64,000 bases of DNA. Origin: Halosimplex salinum (lineage in GTDB: Archaea > Halobacteriota > Halobacteria > Halobacteriales > Haloarculaceae). Within the stretch, counting starts at the first letter, position 1, and each line of letters begins with the position of its first letter. The DNA lies in contig NZ_QWGG01000001.1 of NCBI RefSeq assembly GCF_003730195.1, positions 558,001 to 622,000 of the forward strand, written 5' to 3'. Below, one piece after another: positions 1-9,267 of this stretch. Under the pieces are notes generated by a model. It saw nothing but the letters and a program-made list of their open reading frames with translations. It was not told where the DNA came from and ran no database searches. The position numbers and the translations under genes are program-made.

Positions 1-1694
1 GCGTCGTCGCGAACGCGACGGACGAACTCCGGGACGTGACAGGACAACTCAACACGAACCGAGTGGTGCTGTACCCCTACGCCCACCTCAGCGAGGACCT
101 CGCGAACCCGGACGCCGCGAAGACGGTCATGCGGAACCTCGAGAGCGAACTCGAGGCCGACGGCTTCGAGATACTCCGGGCGCCCTTCGGCTGGTACAAG
201 TCCTTCGAGGTGTCCTGCAAGGGCCACCCGCTCTCGGAGCTCTCGCGGCACGTCTCCGCCCACCGCGACGAGGAGGCGAGCGGTGAGGCGGGAGCGGGCG
301 AACCCGACCGCGAACCCAGCGAGTGGCTGATCATGTTCCCCGACGGCTCGACCGAGGACGCGGTCGCCGCGAAGGAGGCGGTGAGCGACGATATGCGGGC
401 GTTCGTCGAGGACGAGGTCGAGGACGTGGTCGCCTCGCCGGGCGAAGAACCGCCCCACGTCGAACTCATGCAGGAGAAGTCCCTCGTCGGTTACGACGAC
501 CTCTCCGACGTGGGCAACCTGCGCTGGTACCCGCGTGGGAAACTCGTCCGCGACTCCCTGATGGAGTACGTGAACGACCTCGTCGTCGACTACGGCGGGA
601 TGCCCGTCGAGACGCCGATCATGTACGATCTGGGCGCCCGGCCGATCGACGAACACGCCGGGAAGTTCGGCGAGCGCCAGTACCGCTTCGAGTCGGGCGA
701 CCGCCGGATGATGCTGCGCTTCGCCGCCTGTTTCGGCCAGTTCTCGATCATGCGGGACATGCACATCGCCGCGAGCGACCTCCCGCTCCGGATCTACGAG
801 ATGTCGACCTACTCCTTCCGCCGCGAGCAGAAGGGGGAGGTCACGGGGCTGAAGCGACTGCGCTCGTTCACGATGCCGGACATGCACACCGCGACGGCGG
901 ACATGGACGGCGCTCGCGACGAACTGATGCAGCAGGCGAAGCTCTCGCTACGGACCAGCGACGACCTCGGACTCGACTACCAGCCTGCGCTGCGAATGAC
1001 TCGCGAGTTCTACGAGGACAACGAGGCGTGGGTCGCCGAGGTTGTCGCCGAACTCGACAAGCCGGCGCTGGTCGAGATCATCCCGGAGCGACACCACTAC
1101 TGGTCGGCGAAGATCGACTTCGCGGCCATCGACGGGCTGGGGCGCCCGATCGAGAACCCGACCGTCCAGATCGACGTCGAGAGCGCCGAACGGTTCGACA
1201 TCACCTACACCGACGAGGAGGGGAGCCACCACCCGCCGATCCTCCACTACTCGCCGTCGGGCGGGATCGAGCGGGTCGTCGCCGCGCTGCTGGAGGAGAC
1301 GGCGACGATGGACACGCCGCGGTTCCCGACGTGGCTCTCGCCGACGCAGGTGCGGCTGATCCCCGTCGGCGAGGAACACGTCGAGTACTGCGACGAACTC
1401 GTCGACGACTTCGCCGCGGCCGACGTGCGCGCGGACGTCGACGACCGCTCCGAGACCGTCGGCAAGCGGATCGCTCGTGCCGAGACCGACTGGGTCCCCT
1501 ACTACGCCGTCGTCGGCGACCGCGAACTGGACAGCGGGACGCTCGGCGTCAACGTGCGCGCCGAGGACGAAGAGGTCGACATGACCCCCGCGGACCTCCG
1601 CGAGCACGTCCGCGAAGAGACGGAGGGACTCCCCCGAAAACGGCGCTACCTCCCGAAGCACGTCGGGGACCACCCGAGTTTCACCGGGCGGTGA
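1..1694 (+). CDS. thrS: Threonyl-tRNA synthetase, archaeal type (5' end outside window)
   Basis: This enzyme charges tRNA-Thr with threonine in the cytoplasm. The frame is open to the window edge, so the true start lies upstream; the GTG at 36 is internal. The first ~70 visible residues (LYPYAHLS, RAPFGWYKSFEVSCKGHPLS) match the archaeal N-terminal editing domain, which removes mischarged serine. The class II core follows: motif 2 (FRREQKGEVTGLKRLRSF), motif 3 (SPSGGIERV), and a Cys (FAACFGQ), a His (TMPDMH) and a second His (ILHYSP) in the places of the zinc ligands. The anticodon-binding domain closes the protein. About 550 residues are visible, against roughly 640 for full-length archaeal enzymes. 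The stop abuts the stop of the convergent next gene. Confidence 0.95.
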   Translation, partial: VVANATDELRDVTGQLNTNRVVLYPYAHLSEDLANPDAAKTVMRNLESELEADGFEILRAPFGWYKSFEVSCKGHPLSELSRHVSAHRDEEASGEAGAGEPDREPSEWLIMFPDGSTEDAVAAKEAVSDDMRAFVEDEVEDVVASPGEEPPHVELMQEKSLVGYDDLSDVGNLRWYPRGKLVRDSLMEYVNDLVVDYGGMPVETPIMYDLGARPIDEHAGKFGERQYRFESGDRRMMLRFAACFGQFSIMRDMHIAASDLPLRIYEMSTYSFRREQKGEVTGLKRLRSFTMPDMHTATADMDGARDELMQQAKLSLRTSDDLGLDYQPALRMTREFYEDNEAWVAEVVAELDKPALVEIIPERHHYWSAKIDFAAIDGLGRPIENPTVQIDVESAERFDITYTDEEGSHHPPILHYSPSGGIERVVAALLEETATMDTPRFPTWLSPTQVRLIPVGEEHVEYCDELVDDFAAADVRADVDDRSETVGKRIARAETDWVPYYAVVGDRELDSGTLGVNVRAEDEEVDMTPADLREHVREETEGLPRKRRYLPKHVGDHPSFTGR

Positions 1695-2420
1695 TCAGTA
1701 CGGCGGGTACCGCACGGACTCCGTGTCGGTCGAGACCGTCGTGTCGACCGCTTCGGCGTCGACCGCTTCCGCGTCGACGGGTCCGGGGTCGGTGGCGTCC
1801 GCCTCGTCCGCGCACGCGTCCCCGTCGCGACCGAACCCGTCCTCCGGGATCGGCGTCGTCGCGTCGCCCTCCGGTAGTTCCGGGGGGCGGTGGTCGTCCG
1901 CGGGGTCGGCGTCGGTCGTGCGCGCGAGCGAGCGGAGTTCGACCGGCGTCGCCTCGCAGAGTGATTCGCTCGCCTCGAAGTGGTCGAGGTAGTCGGTGAC
2001 CGAGACGTGTTCGTCGCCGATGGTCGCCGGCGCGACGCCCAGGAGTCTGTCGCCGCGGACCGCCGCGACGACCAACCGCGGGAGGGCGAGTTCGCGGTAC
2101 GATTCGCCGGTGATAGCGGAGTCGACCGACCGCACTTCGAACCCGTGGTCGATCGACGCGCCGTTGCGTTCGGCCCACCGCTGGAAGACGGTCACCCTGT
2201 CCAGGACGAACCGGCCGGCCCGCGTCCTCACCTCGTCGGGCGTCGGCGGCGCGCGGTCCCCCCAGACCACGACGTCGTACCCCTCGATCGAACCGGTCCG
2301 TGCCAGGCGCGAGACCCTGTCCAGCACGCGTCGCTGCGTCGTCTCTCCGCGCGGCCGTAACGACCGCACGTACACTTCCATTCGGACTCCGTCGGCCTCT
2401 CTTCCTTCGTCCATCGTCAC
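1695..2420 (-). CDS. Haloarchaeal HTH-domain protein, function unknown
   Basis: The protein has 241 aa. Its N-terminal half has the pattern YVRSLRPRGETTQRRVLDRV followed by a short helix-turn-helix-like segment and GYDVVVWGD, which I recognise from a family of uncharacterised haloarchaeal HTH proteins. The C-terminal third is acidic and low in complexity, with a repeated VDAEA element, and is probably disordered. The listed start is GTG at 2420; a Met at 2381 (MEVYVRS) is an equally good start by family resemblance. The gene converges on thrS with no intergenic space. It may be a DNA-binding regulator, but no target can be inferred. Confidence 0.7.
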   Translation of the reverse strand: MTMDEGREADGVRMEVYVRSLRPRGETTQRRVLDRVSRLARTGSIEGYDVVVWGDRAPPTPDEVRTRAGRFVLDRVTVFQRWAERNGASIDHGFEVRSVDSAITGESYRELALPRLVVAAVRGDRLLGVAPATIGDEHVSVTDYLDHFEASESLCEATPVELRSLARTTDADPADDHRPPELPEGDATTPIPEDGFGRDGDACADEADATDPGPVDAEAVDAEAVDTTVSTDTESVRYPPY

Positions 2421-2550
2421 ACGCAGAACGTATAATCGTAATTTACAAAACAGTTGTCAACGATATCTGTCACGTCTCTCCGGCAGGCGTCGTCCGGTCG
2501 CTGTGTGTTCGACACCTACCACTATTTACCCGGGTTCCCAACGGCAGACT

Positions 2551-2985
2551 ATGTACGACGACATCCTGTTGCCGACGGACGGGAGCAAGGGGACGACTGA
2601 GACGGTCGAGCACGCGGTCCAGATCGCACGGGACAACGACGCGACCGTCCACGTGCTGTACGTCGTCGACAGCCGCCGGTACCGCGCGGCGGAGTCGGAC
2701 ACGAAAGCCGAGATCGTCAAATCCCTCGAGGTCGAGGGCGAGCGGGCGATCGAGGACCTGGAGGTGGACCTCGAAGACGCCGGCGTCGCGGTCGAGTCCG
2801 AACTGCGCGACGGGATCCCCCACAGGGAGATCGTCGACTACGTCGAGCGAGCGGGGATCGACCTCGTGACGATGGGGACCCACGGTCGGACGGGGCGGGA
2901 CCGGGTCCAGAACCTCGGGAGCGTCACCGACCGCGTCCTCGAGGACGTCGGTGCGCCGGTCCTCGTCGTCGACATCGGGGACTGA
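2551..2985 (+). CDS. Universal stress protein UspA family
   Basis: A 144 aa single-domain Usp. It starts MYDDILLPTDGSKG, the usual first beta strand and loop, and ends with the ATP-binding-type signature GTHGRTGRDR followed by GSVTDRVLEDVGAPVLVV. The fold is a Rossmann-like alpha/beta domain that usually dimerises and often binds ATP. The ATG at 2551 is chosen because the Usp domain begins there; the frame is open further upstream but that sequence has no family resemblance. It is one of four Usp-type proteins in this window (others near 47.6, 48.5 and 49.1 kb). The specific stress role is unknown. Confidence 0.9.
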   Translation: MYDDILLPTDGSKGTTETVEHAVQIARDNDATVHVLYVVDSRRYRAAESDTKAEIVKSLEVEGERAIEDLEVDLEDAGVAVESELRDGIPHREIVDYVERAGIDLVTMGTHGRTGRDRVQNLGSVTDRVLEDVGAPVLVVDIGD

Positions 2986-3084
2986 CGCCGGTTCGGCTAC
3001 GGCCGTCCGGGAGCGCCGACCGGCCGACGGGCCCCGCATTCCGGCCACGAAGACTATAGTGCTGTAGGCGACACACTCGCCCGA

Positions 3085-5304
3085 ATGTCACTGCTGTTCG
3101 AGCACGCCGTCGACCGGTTCTCGATCGACGACGCCACCCTGTACCCGGCGGACGACGCCGACCTCGACGCCGCGGGCGACGCGGTCCCTGTCCGTCCGGT
3201 CGCGGAGTTCGCCGGGTACTACGACTCGCTCGCCCACCCAGAGGAGGGATGGACCTGTATCCCGTTACACGGGCCGGACGGCGCGGAGCCGATCGACGAG
3301 TACGTCGCGTTCACCGAACACGAGGTCAGAGGACCGATCTTCGTCGTCGAGCGCGACGGCGGTCGCGAGTCTGTCCCGGCCGACGAGTTCGGCGCGACGC
3401 GGCTGGCCGACCGAATCCGCTTCTGGCACTCGGACTACCTCCCTGAGACGTACCCGCCGGCGTACGACGCGCCGATCGACGACCGCGAGCCGCCGCGGAA
3501 CCCGGTCGACGCGGCGACGCTGCTCGACGAGTTCGAGACGTACGTCGCCGGCGAGCGCGACGCGACGCGGGCCGCGAACCGCGCCCGGGCGGCGTCACAG
3601 TCGCCGCAGGCCATCTACGACAGGGGCGGCGCGGCCGTCCCCTCGCTCACCTGCGTTGGCGAGTCGGACGGCGTCCACCGCTTCCGCGTCGACCTCGATC
3701 CGGACCTGACGGACCGCAGGGACGGCGACTGGGCGTACTTCGTCGAGAGCGAGTTCGGAATCCACGGGGGCAACGAGGTGTTGCTGCACGCCGTCGGGAG
3801 CGACCCACCGGCGGCGTTTCCCGTCGCGGCCGAGGTCGAGCGGATCCGCGGCCTGAACGTCCGTCTCGCGATCGACTGGAGCGACGTCGACGACTCCGCC
3901 GCCGTCGGGGCCGCGCTGGAGAGCGACCGCGAGTTCGGCGTCTCGGAACTCCTCAACCCGGTCCCGTTCGACCGGGAGCGCGACGCCGTCGCCGAACTCC
4001 GCGACGACCCGTTCCGCGCGGTGCTGGCCGGCGATCGGGCGGTCACCTTCTCCAACGGCGCCGCGGCGAGCAGCGATGGGTTCGACGCGGATCTGAACCA
4101 GGAACAGCAACTCGCCGTCCGCTACGCGCTGCTCGCCGACGACCTGTTCTGCATTCACGGACCGCCGGGGACGGGGAAGACGCGGACGCTGCTGGAGATA
4201 ATCAGGCGGGCCGTCGACGCCGGGGAGGACGTCCTCGTCTGTGCGGACTCCAACCAGGCGCTCGACAACCTCGTCGCGGGGTCGTCGACGAGCGAGGACG
4301 CCGACCCGCAGTCGCTCCACGCCCGGAGCCAGCACGGGACCGGCGAGTTCACGCTCGACAGGGTGAACGCCAGCCGGTCGGCCCGCGCGGTGGTCCGCGA
4401 CCGCTACGACCACGTCGCCGAGCGCGCCGACGTCGTCGCGGCCACGAACAGCAGCGCCGCGACCGTCCCGCGGGAGTTCGACCTGCTGGTGCTCGACGAG
4501 GCGACGCAGTCGACCTGCACAGCGTCGTCCATCCCGCTGGCGCGCGCCGACCGCGTCGTTCTCGCCGGCGACCACCGCCAGCTACCGCCGTTCAGCGCGA
4601 CCGAGGAGCCGCCGGAATCGAGCTACGGGCTCTCGCTGTTCGAGCACCTCTACGCCGAGTCGGGCGTCTACGAGGGCGTCGGCCTCCAGCTCAAGACGCA
4701 GTATCGCATGCACCGCGACGTCGCGTACTTCCCGAACCGCGAGTTCTACGACCGAACGCTGCGCAACGGCCTCGCCGTCGAGTCGCTCCCCGACCGGCCG
4801 GCCGTCGAGGGGTTCAACGTCGGCGGGTCGGTCGACGTCGTGAACCACTCGCGGGTCAACGAGACGGAGGCGCGGCTGGTCGTCCACCTCGCGCTGCAAC
4901 TTCTCGACGACGTCCCGCCGGACGAGATCGGTGTCATCACCCCCTACGCGGCGCAGGTCCGGGAGATACGTCGGTCGCTCGGCGAGGCCGACCCGGCTCT
5001 CGAGGCGGTCACGGTCGACACTATCGACGCCTTCCAGGGGAGCGAGAAGACGGCGGTACTGATCTCGCTGGTCAGGAGCAACAGCGAGGGATCGCTGGGC
5101 TTCCTCGGCCGACCCGAGGACGGGCCGCGACGGCTGAACGTCGCACTGACGCGCGCGAAACGCTACTGCGCGGTCGTCGGTGACTTCCACACGCTCCGGT
5201 ACGACGACGACGGCAAGTGCGTCGACCTCTACCGGGACTTCCACGACTACTTCGCGACGACCGGTCGACTGAACGACGTCGACCCGCAGTTCATTCCGGT
5301 CTGA
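3085..5304 (+). CDS. Superfamily 1 DNA/RNA helicase (UPF1/DNA2-like)
   Basis: A 739 aa ATP-dependent helicase. The first ~330 residues are an accessory region without a motif I recognise. The helicase core follows: Walker A GPPGTGKT near residue 359, Walker B LLVLDEAT near 468, motif III VVLAGDHRQLPP, motif IV-like LKTQYRMHRDV, motif V DAFQGSEKTAV, and motif VI LNVALTRAKR near 687. The Q-tip motif NQEQQLAV precedes Walker A. This order is that of SF1B UPF1/DNA2/IGHMBP2-type helicases, which move 5' to 3' on nucleic acid. Substrate and partners are not evident, and the neighbours do not suggest an operon. Confidence 0.9.
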   Translation: MSLLFEHAVDRFSIDDATLYPADDADLDAAGDAVPVRPVAEFAGYYDSLAHPEEGWTCIPLHGPDGAEPIDEYVAFTEHEVRGPIFVVERDGGRESVPADEFGATRLADRIRFWHSDYLPETYPPAYDAPIDDREPPRNPVDAATLLDEFETYVAGERDATRAANRARAASQSPQAIYDRGGAAVPSLTCVGESDGVHRFRVDLDPDLTDRRDGDWAYFVESEFGIHGGNEVLLHAVGSDPPAAFPVAAEVERIRGLNVRLAIDWSDVDDSAAVGAALESDREFGVSELLNPVPFDRERDAVAELRDDPFRAVLAGDRAVTFSNGAAASSDGFDADLNQEQQLAVRYALLADDLFCIHGPPGTGKTRTLLEIIRRAVDAGEDVLVCADSNQALDNLVAGSSTSEDADPQSLHARSQHGTGEFTLDRVNASRSARAVVRDRYDHVAERADVVAATNSSAATVPREFDLLVLDEATQSTCTASSIPLARADRVVLAGDHRQLPPFSATEEPPESSYGLSLFEHLYAESGVYEGVGLQLKTQYRMHRDVAYFPNREFYDRTLRNGLAVESLPDRPAVEGFNVGGSVDVVNHSRVNETEARLVVHLALQLLDDVPPDEIGVITPYAAQVREIRRSLGEADPALEAVTVDTIDAFQGSEKTAVLISLVRSNSEGSLGFLGRPEDGPRRLNVALTRAKRYCAVVGDFHTLRYDDDGKCVDLYRDFHDYFATTGRLNDVDPQFIPV

Positions 5305-5395
5305 CGCCGTTCACGCGGGTACGCGTGCCCGCGGAACTGCCAGACACCCGCCCCCGCTCGCAGCGGGTTACTCGGCGCCGTCGGGACCCGGGCGG

Positions 5396-6121
5396 CTACT
5401 CGCCGTTGTCGGGGCCGCGTCCGGTCTCCAGACTGCCCTGCCGGCCCTTGGTCTGGCGGTAGTCGGTGCCCAGCAGTTCGGCGAAGTGCTCGACGAACGC
5501 CTCGGTCTCCTCGGGCGTCTGGTCGGCCGGCGTCTTCATCGGGACGAGTTCGAACCCGCGGCCGCGCATCGTCGTCGCGTGCAACTCGTCGACGTCGAGT
5601 TCGTCCGCGCTCTTCGTCGTGTACTGGAAGGCCAGCGCCTCGATGGCGCGCTGCCCGACCGGGACGATGATCTCCGGGTTGATCATCCGGAGTTCGCTGG
5701 AGCGGTACCCCTCGCAGGCCCGCACCTCCTCGTCGGTCGCGTCGCGGTCCGGGTGGCGACACCGGGTGACGTACGTGAGGTACACCTCGTCCGGGAGCGG
5801 CTCTTCGGCCACGGGATCACCCTCGCTCTCGGCTCGCTCCGCTCCCCGCTCGCCGTTTCGAGACGCTCCCGGTGGTCGCGTCTCGCCCTCGACCAGTCCG
5901 ACGCGGTCGAGGACGTCCCAGACCAGCGACTGGTCGCCGGCGAAGGGGACGCCCGTCTCGTCGGCGGCGGCGCTGGGCGACTCGCCGACGACGACGAAGT
6001 CGGCGCCCACGTCGCCGTAGCCGTGGACGACCTGCGAGCGCGATTCGACGAGTTCCGGGCAGTTCGTGCAGTCCTCGTCCATCCCGAACGGGTTGGACAG
6101 TTCGTCCTGTCGTGCGTCCAT
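5396..6121 (-). CDS. Uracil-DNA glycosylase family 4-like protein, divergent active site
   Basis: A 241 aa protein of the uracil-DNA glycosylase superfamily. Cys18, Cys21, Cys121 and Cys136 sit in the spacing of the 4Fe-4S cluster ligands of family 4 enzymes (CTNC, then TRCRHP and ACEGY). Motif 1 is GESPSAAADETGVPF (46-60), which departs from the usual GEAPG-type motif. At the place of motif 2 (normally HPS) the protein has VPMKTPADQT (193-202), with no His. Residues about 80-108 are a charged, low-complexity insert encoded by palindromic DNA. It may excise damaged bases with altered specificity, or be a non-catalytic paralogue. The fold is fairly sure, the activity is not. Confidence 0.75.
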   Translation of the reverse strand: MDARQDELSNPFGMDEDCTNCPELVESRSQVVHGYGDVGADFVVVGESPSAAADETGVPFAGDQSLVWDVLDRVGLVEGETRPPGASRNGERGAERAESEGDPVAEEPLPDEVYLTYVTRCRHPDRDATDEEVRACEGYRSSELRMINPEIIVPVGQRAIEALAFQYTTKSADELDVDELHATTMRGRGFELVPMKTPADQTPEETEAFVEHFAELLGTDYRQTKGRQGSLETGRGPDNGE

Positions 6122-6187
6122 TATGAGTTGTCTGTGTCGCGTAGGGGTTCCACGGCAATCAGTCCTCGTCGACGTCGGTCCATCGCG

Positions 6188-7414
6188 TCAGTCCTCGTCG
6201 ACGGTCTCGGTCACGGTGTCCGCGTCGTCGGGGTCGTCCTGCGGACTCTCGGGGTGGTAGTCGGTGTCGTACTCGCCGGGTCGGTCGTCGATGCGGTCGG
6301 GGTTGATGCGCCCGGAGAGGAGCATGAAGTCGAGCACCGTCACGCGGAGCATCGCCTCGACGACGGGGACGGCGCGCGGCGGCAGGCTCGGGTCGTGGCG
6401 GCCGACGACCTTCGCCTCCTTCTTCTCGCCGGTCTCCCAGTCGACGGTGGTCTGGGTCTTCGGGATGGAGACGGGCGCGTGCCACGTCACCTCGCCGTAG
6501 ATTGGTTCGCCAGTCGTGATCCCGCCCTGGAGACCGCCGTGGTCGTTACCGACAGGGACGGGGTCGCCCTCCTCGCTGACCACGTCGTCGCGGGTCCCGT
6601 CGTCGAACTCCCAGTCCTCGTTGCGGTCGATCCCGCGCGTCTCGCGGGCCTCGCGCCCCTGTCCGTACTCGACGGCGGTCGTCGCGGGGATGGAGAACAT
6701 CGCCTGCCCCAGCCGGGCGGCGAACGAATCGAAGCGCGGAGAGCCGAGTCCGCGGGGGACGCCTCGACACTCGAAGTAGACGGACCCGCCGATAGAGTCG
6801 CCCTCCTGCTGATACTCGTCGATGGCGTCGCGCATCTCCTCGGCCTTCTCGGGGTCGGCACACCGGACCTCGTTCTCCTCGGTGTGTTCGAGCATGTCCT
6901 CCCAGGTCACGTCGTCGGCCGTGATGTCGCCGATCTGGTTGACGTGGGCCTTGATAGTCACGTCGTGGTCGGACTGGTCGAGCACCTGCTTGGCGACGGC
7001 GCCGGCGGCGACCCAGTTCACCGTCTCCCGGGCCGACGAGCGACCGCCGCCGCCCCAGTTGCGCGTCCCGAACTTCGCGGAGTAGGTGTAGTCGCCGTGG
7101 GAGGGCCGCGGCGCGGTGATGAAGGGCTCGTACTTGCCCGAGCGGGCGTCCTTGTTCTGGATGACCATCCCGATGGGCGTTCCAGTGGTGTACCCCTCCA
7201 GCGTGCCGGACTTGATCGACACCTCGTCGGGTTCGCCCCGGGAGGTGGTGATCATCGACTGGCCGGGCTTCCGGCGGTCGAGTTCCTCCTGCACCACGTC
7301 TTCGGATATCTCCACCCCGGCTGGACACCCCGACACTGTACAGCCCATCGCCTCCCCGTGGCTCTCACCGAACGTCGTGAACCGGAAGAGCCGGCCGAAC
7401 TCGTTGCCGTTCAT
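6188..7414 (-). CDS. aroC: Chorismate synthase
   Basis: This enzyme converts 5-enolpyruvylshikimate-3-phosphate to chorismate, the last shikimate-pathway step, using reduced FMN. The 408 aa protein starts MNGNEFGRLFRFTTFGESHG, the conserved N-terminus, and carries RPSHGDYTYSAKFG, the GGGRSSARET loop and the C-terminal GRHDPSLPPRAVPVVEAM. The start at 7414 is fixed by this N-terminus; the frame is open far upstream but that part is antisense to other genes. The tail is acidic, as in other haloarchaeal proteins. aroA, the preceding pathway step, lies at 15.3-16.5 kb but is not in the same operon. Confidence 0.96.
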   Translation of the reverse strand: MNGNEFGRLFRFTTFGESHGEAMGCTVSGCPAGVEISEDVVQEELDRRKPGQSMITTSRGEPDEVSIKSGTLEGYTTGTPIGMVIQNKDARSGKYEPFITAPRPSHGDYTYSAKFGTRNWGGGGRSSARETVNWVAAGAVAKQVLDQSDHDVTIKAHVNQIGDITADDVTWEDMLEHTEENEVRCADPEKAEEMRDAIDEYQQEGDSIGGSVYFECRGVPRGLGSPRFDSFAARLGQAMFSIPATTAVEYGQGREARETRGIDRNEDWEFDDGTRDDVVSEEGDPVPVGNDHGGLQGGITTGEPIYGEVTWHAPVSIPKTQTTVDWETGEKKEAKVVGRHDPSLPPRAVPVVEAMLRVTVLDFMLLSGRINPDRIDDRPGEYDTDYHPESPQDDPDDADTVTETVDED

Positions 7415-7576
7415 TACCACGGGGTCGGTGGGCCGGGCATATAGTTCTGAAGATGTGGGCGAACCTGACCGCGCCGCACGGCGAAACCGCGACTCCGGCG
7501 GCCATCGGTGCACGCCGCCCGACCGAGACCACCGCGACCCGTAACTTTTCCTCACAGCGAGTCGTTCGGGTGACAC

Positions 7577-8296
7577 ATGTCGACGGACGGGCGGACCGAA
7601 ACAGGCGACAGCGCCGTGGGCGAATTCCCCGCGTTCGCCGCTGGCGCGATAGTCCTGTGGGTCCTCGTCGAGGTGGTGTTGCGGTGGGAACTCGTCGCGC
7701 TCCTGGCCGGTCCGGTCGGGAGTCCGCGCGGGGCGGACATGATCCTCGTCGGACTCGGATTTCCGCTCCTCGCCGGAGCGATCGCGTGGCTGGGTCTGCG
7801 TCGCGGGATCGAACCCGCCGACTGGGACTACGAGTTCTCGCTCCGGTCGATGGCTGCCGGGGTCGGCGGCGTCGTCCTCTTCTTCGTCGGACTCCTCGCC
7901 GCCGTCCTCGTACTGGCCGCGATTCGGGGAATGCCCGACGCCGGTACCGCGACGCCCGTCGTCGAACCCGGCGCGGGGACGTGGGTGCTCGCGGCCCTGC
8001 TCCTCGTCAACGGGGTCGTCGTCCCGGTCGCCGAGGAACTGGCCTGGCGCGGCGTCGTCCAGACCGCGTTGATGGACTCCTACGGAGTGCTCGCGGGCAG
8101 TACGCTCGCGGCGACGGGGTTCGTCCTGAAACACGTCGTCGTCGACGGCGGGGCCGACCCGCTCCGACTCGCGTCGCTCGTGATCCTCGCGGCGATATTC
8201 AGCGCGCTCCGCGTGCGATGGGGGACCGCGTCCAGCACCGTCGCCCACCTCGGCGCGAACCTGCTCGCGACCGGGATCGCTCTCTCGGCGCTGTGA
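7577..8296 (+). CDS. CPBP family intramembrane metalloprotease (CAAX protease/Abi type)
   Basis: A 239 aa membrane protein with about six hydrophobic segments. The conserved motifs are EELAWRG near residue 153 (EExxxR), FVLKHVV and HLGANLLAT, which carry the Glu and His residues expected to bind the catalytic metal in CPBP proteases. The family includes eukaryotic Rce1, which cleaves prenylated CAAX proteins, and many bacterial and archaeal members of unknown substrate. The ATG at 7577 begins a short soluble N-terminus before the first membrane span. The gene stands alone, divergent from aroC and convergent with the pectinesterase. Confidence 0.85.
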   Translation: MSTDGRTETGDSAVGEFPAFAAGAIVLWVLVEVVLRWELVALLAGPVGSPRGADMILVGLGFPLLAGAIAWLGLRRGIEPADWDYEFSLRSMAAGVGGVVLFFVGLLAAVLVLAAIRGMPDAGTATPVVEPGAGTWVLAALLLVNGVVVPVAEELAWRGVVQTALMDSYGVLAGSTLAATGFVLKHVVVDGGADPLRLASLVILAAIFSALRVRWGTASSTVAHLGANLLATGIALSAL

Positions 8297-8322
8297 CCGC
8301 CGATCCGCGACTCCCGCGGGAC

Positions 8323-9267
8323 CTATTCGGTGACCGTCCGATACCAGTGCGGGGCGTGTTCGCGGTCGTCTCCGCGCAGCAGGACGTTCGCTCTGGTGTA
8401 CGTCTCGGCTTCCGACGGTGAGAGCTCCGTCGACCAGGGCACTCGTTCGTCCGGGTCCCACGCGCCGGGACCGCTGTTGTCGTACTCCGCGTAGGTGACA
8501 GTCTCCTCCGCTTCCGGGCGGGACCAGTTGTGCCACCCGGCCGGATGCACGTGGTCGCCCAGGTCCGAGCGGAGGAAGGCCACATGAGCGTGGTCTCGCC
8601 AGGGCCGACCGAGATACACCTCGGACACCTCCGGGTCGGCGGTCAGGGTACAGTCGTCGAACACGAATCCGAACGGCTCGCTTCGCGGCGTCGAGGCCGC
8701 CGTGACGTACGAGTCGGACTTCGAGTGTATCTCGCAGCGTTCGAAGACGGCGGTAGCGCCACCGAACACGAAGTCGGTCGTGCCCTCGACGTAGCAGTCG
8801 TCGAAATACTGCCGCGACCCTTCGCCGGCGGCGTAGACCGTGTCCTGGTTGCCGAGGAACCGACAGTTCTCGAAGGACGCGCGGTCCGCCTCGACGTGGA
8901 GCGCGACGGCTTGCCCAACGTCCGGCCCGGCGGCGTTTCGGACGGTCAGATTCCGCGCGGAGAAATCGTTCCCGCGGACTTTCAGCGTGTACGTGAAGAA
9001 CGTGCTGTTGCGTCCCCTGCCGATCGAGTCGAAGTGGTCGTCGTACGTGACGATCGTGTTCTCGACGCTCTCGCCGACCAGGTCGATCTTCGTGTTCCAG
9101 GCGTGGATCGTCACCTTCTCGTCGTACACGCCGTCTTTCACGAAGATCGATACCCGATCGTCGGGGAACGATTTCGCCCCGTCGATCGCCGCCTGCAGGC
9201 GCTCGTAGTCCCCTGTCCCGTCCGTATCGACGACGTAATCGAAGCGCTCGCCTTCTCCTGGGGCCAT
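8323..9267 (-). CDS. Pectinesterase (pectin methylesterase family)
   Basis: A 314 aa right-handed beta-helix enzyme that removes methyl esters from galacturonan. Family signatures are present in order: DGTGDYERLQAAID at the N-terminus, GQAVALHVEADRASFENCRF with GNQDTVY, GTTDFVFGGATAVFE (carrying the second catalytic Asp), and YLGRPWRDHAHVAF near the C-terminus. The start at 9267 is chosen because the family domain begins within 10 residues; further upstream the frame only runs antisense to the start of msrA. No signal peptide or Tat motif is present, which is unusual because most pectinesterases are secreted. It may act on imported oligomers. Confidence 0.88.
   Translation of the reverse strand: MAPGEGERFDYVVDTDGTGDYERLQAAIDGAKSFPDDRVSIFVKDGVYDEKVTIHAWNTKIDLVGESVENTIVTYDDHFDSIGRGRNSTFFTYTLKVRGNDFSARNLTVRNAAGPDVGQAVALHVEADRASFENCRFLGNQDTVYAAGEGSRQYFDDCYVEGTTDFVFGGATAVFERCEIHSKSDSYVTAASTPRSEPFGFVFDDCTLTADPEVSEVYLGRPWRDHAHVAFLRSDLGDHVHPAGWHNWSRPEAEETVTYAEYDNSGPGAWDPDERVPWSTELSPSEAETYTRANVLLRGDDREHAPHWYRTVTE

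Noticed and set aside
323-1999. 558-codon open frame on the plus strand, out of frame with thrS
   Set aside because: Its translation is mostly Arg, Gly, Pro and Ala, the typical shadow of a high-GC gene; thrS occupies the region.
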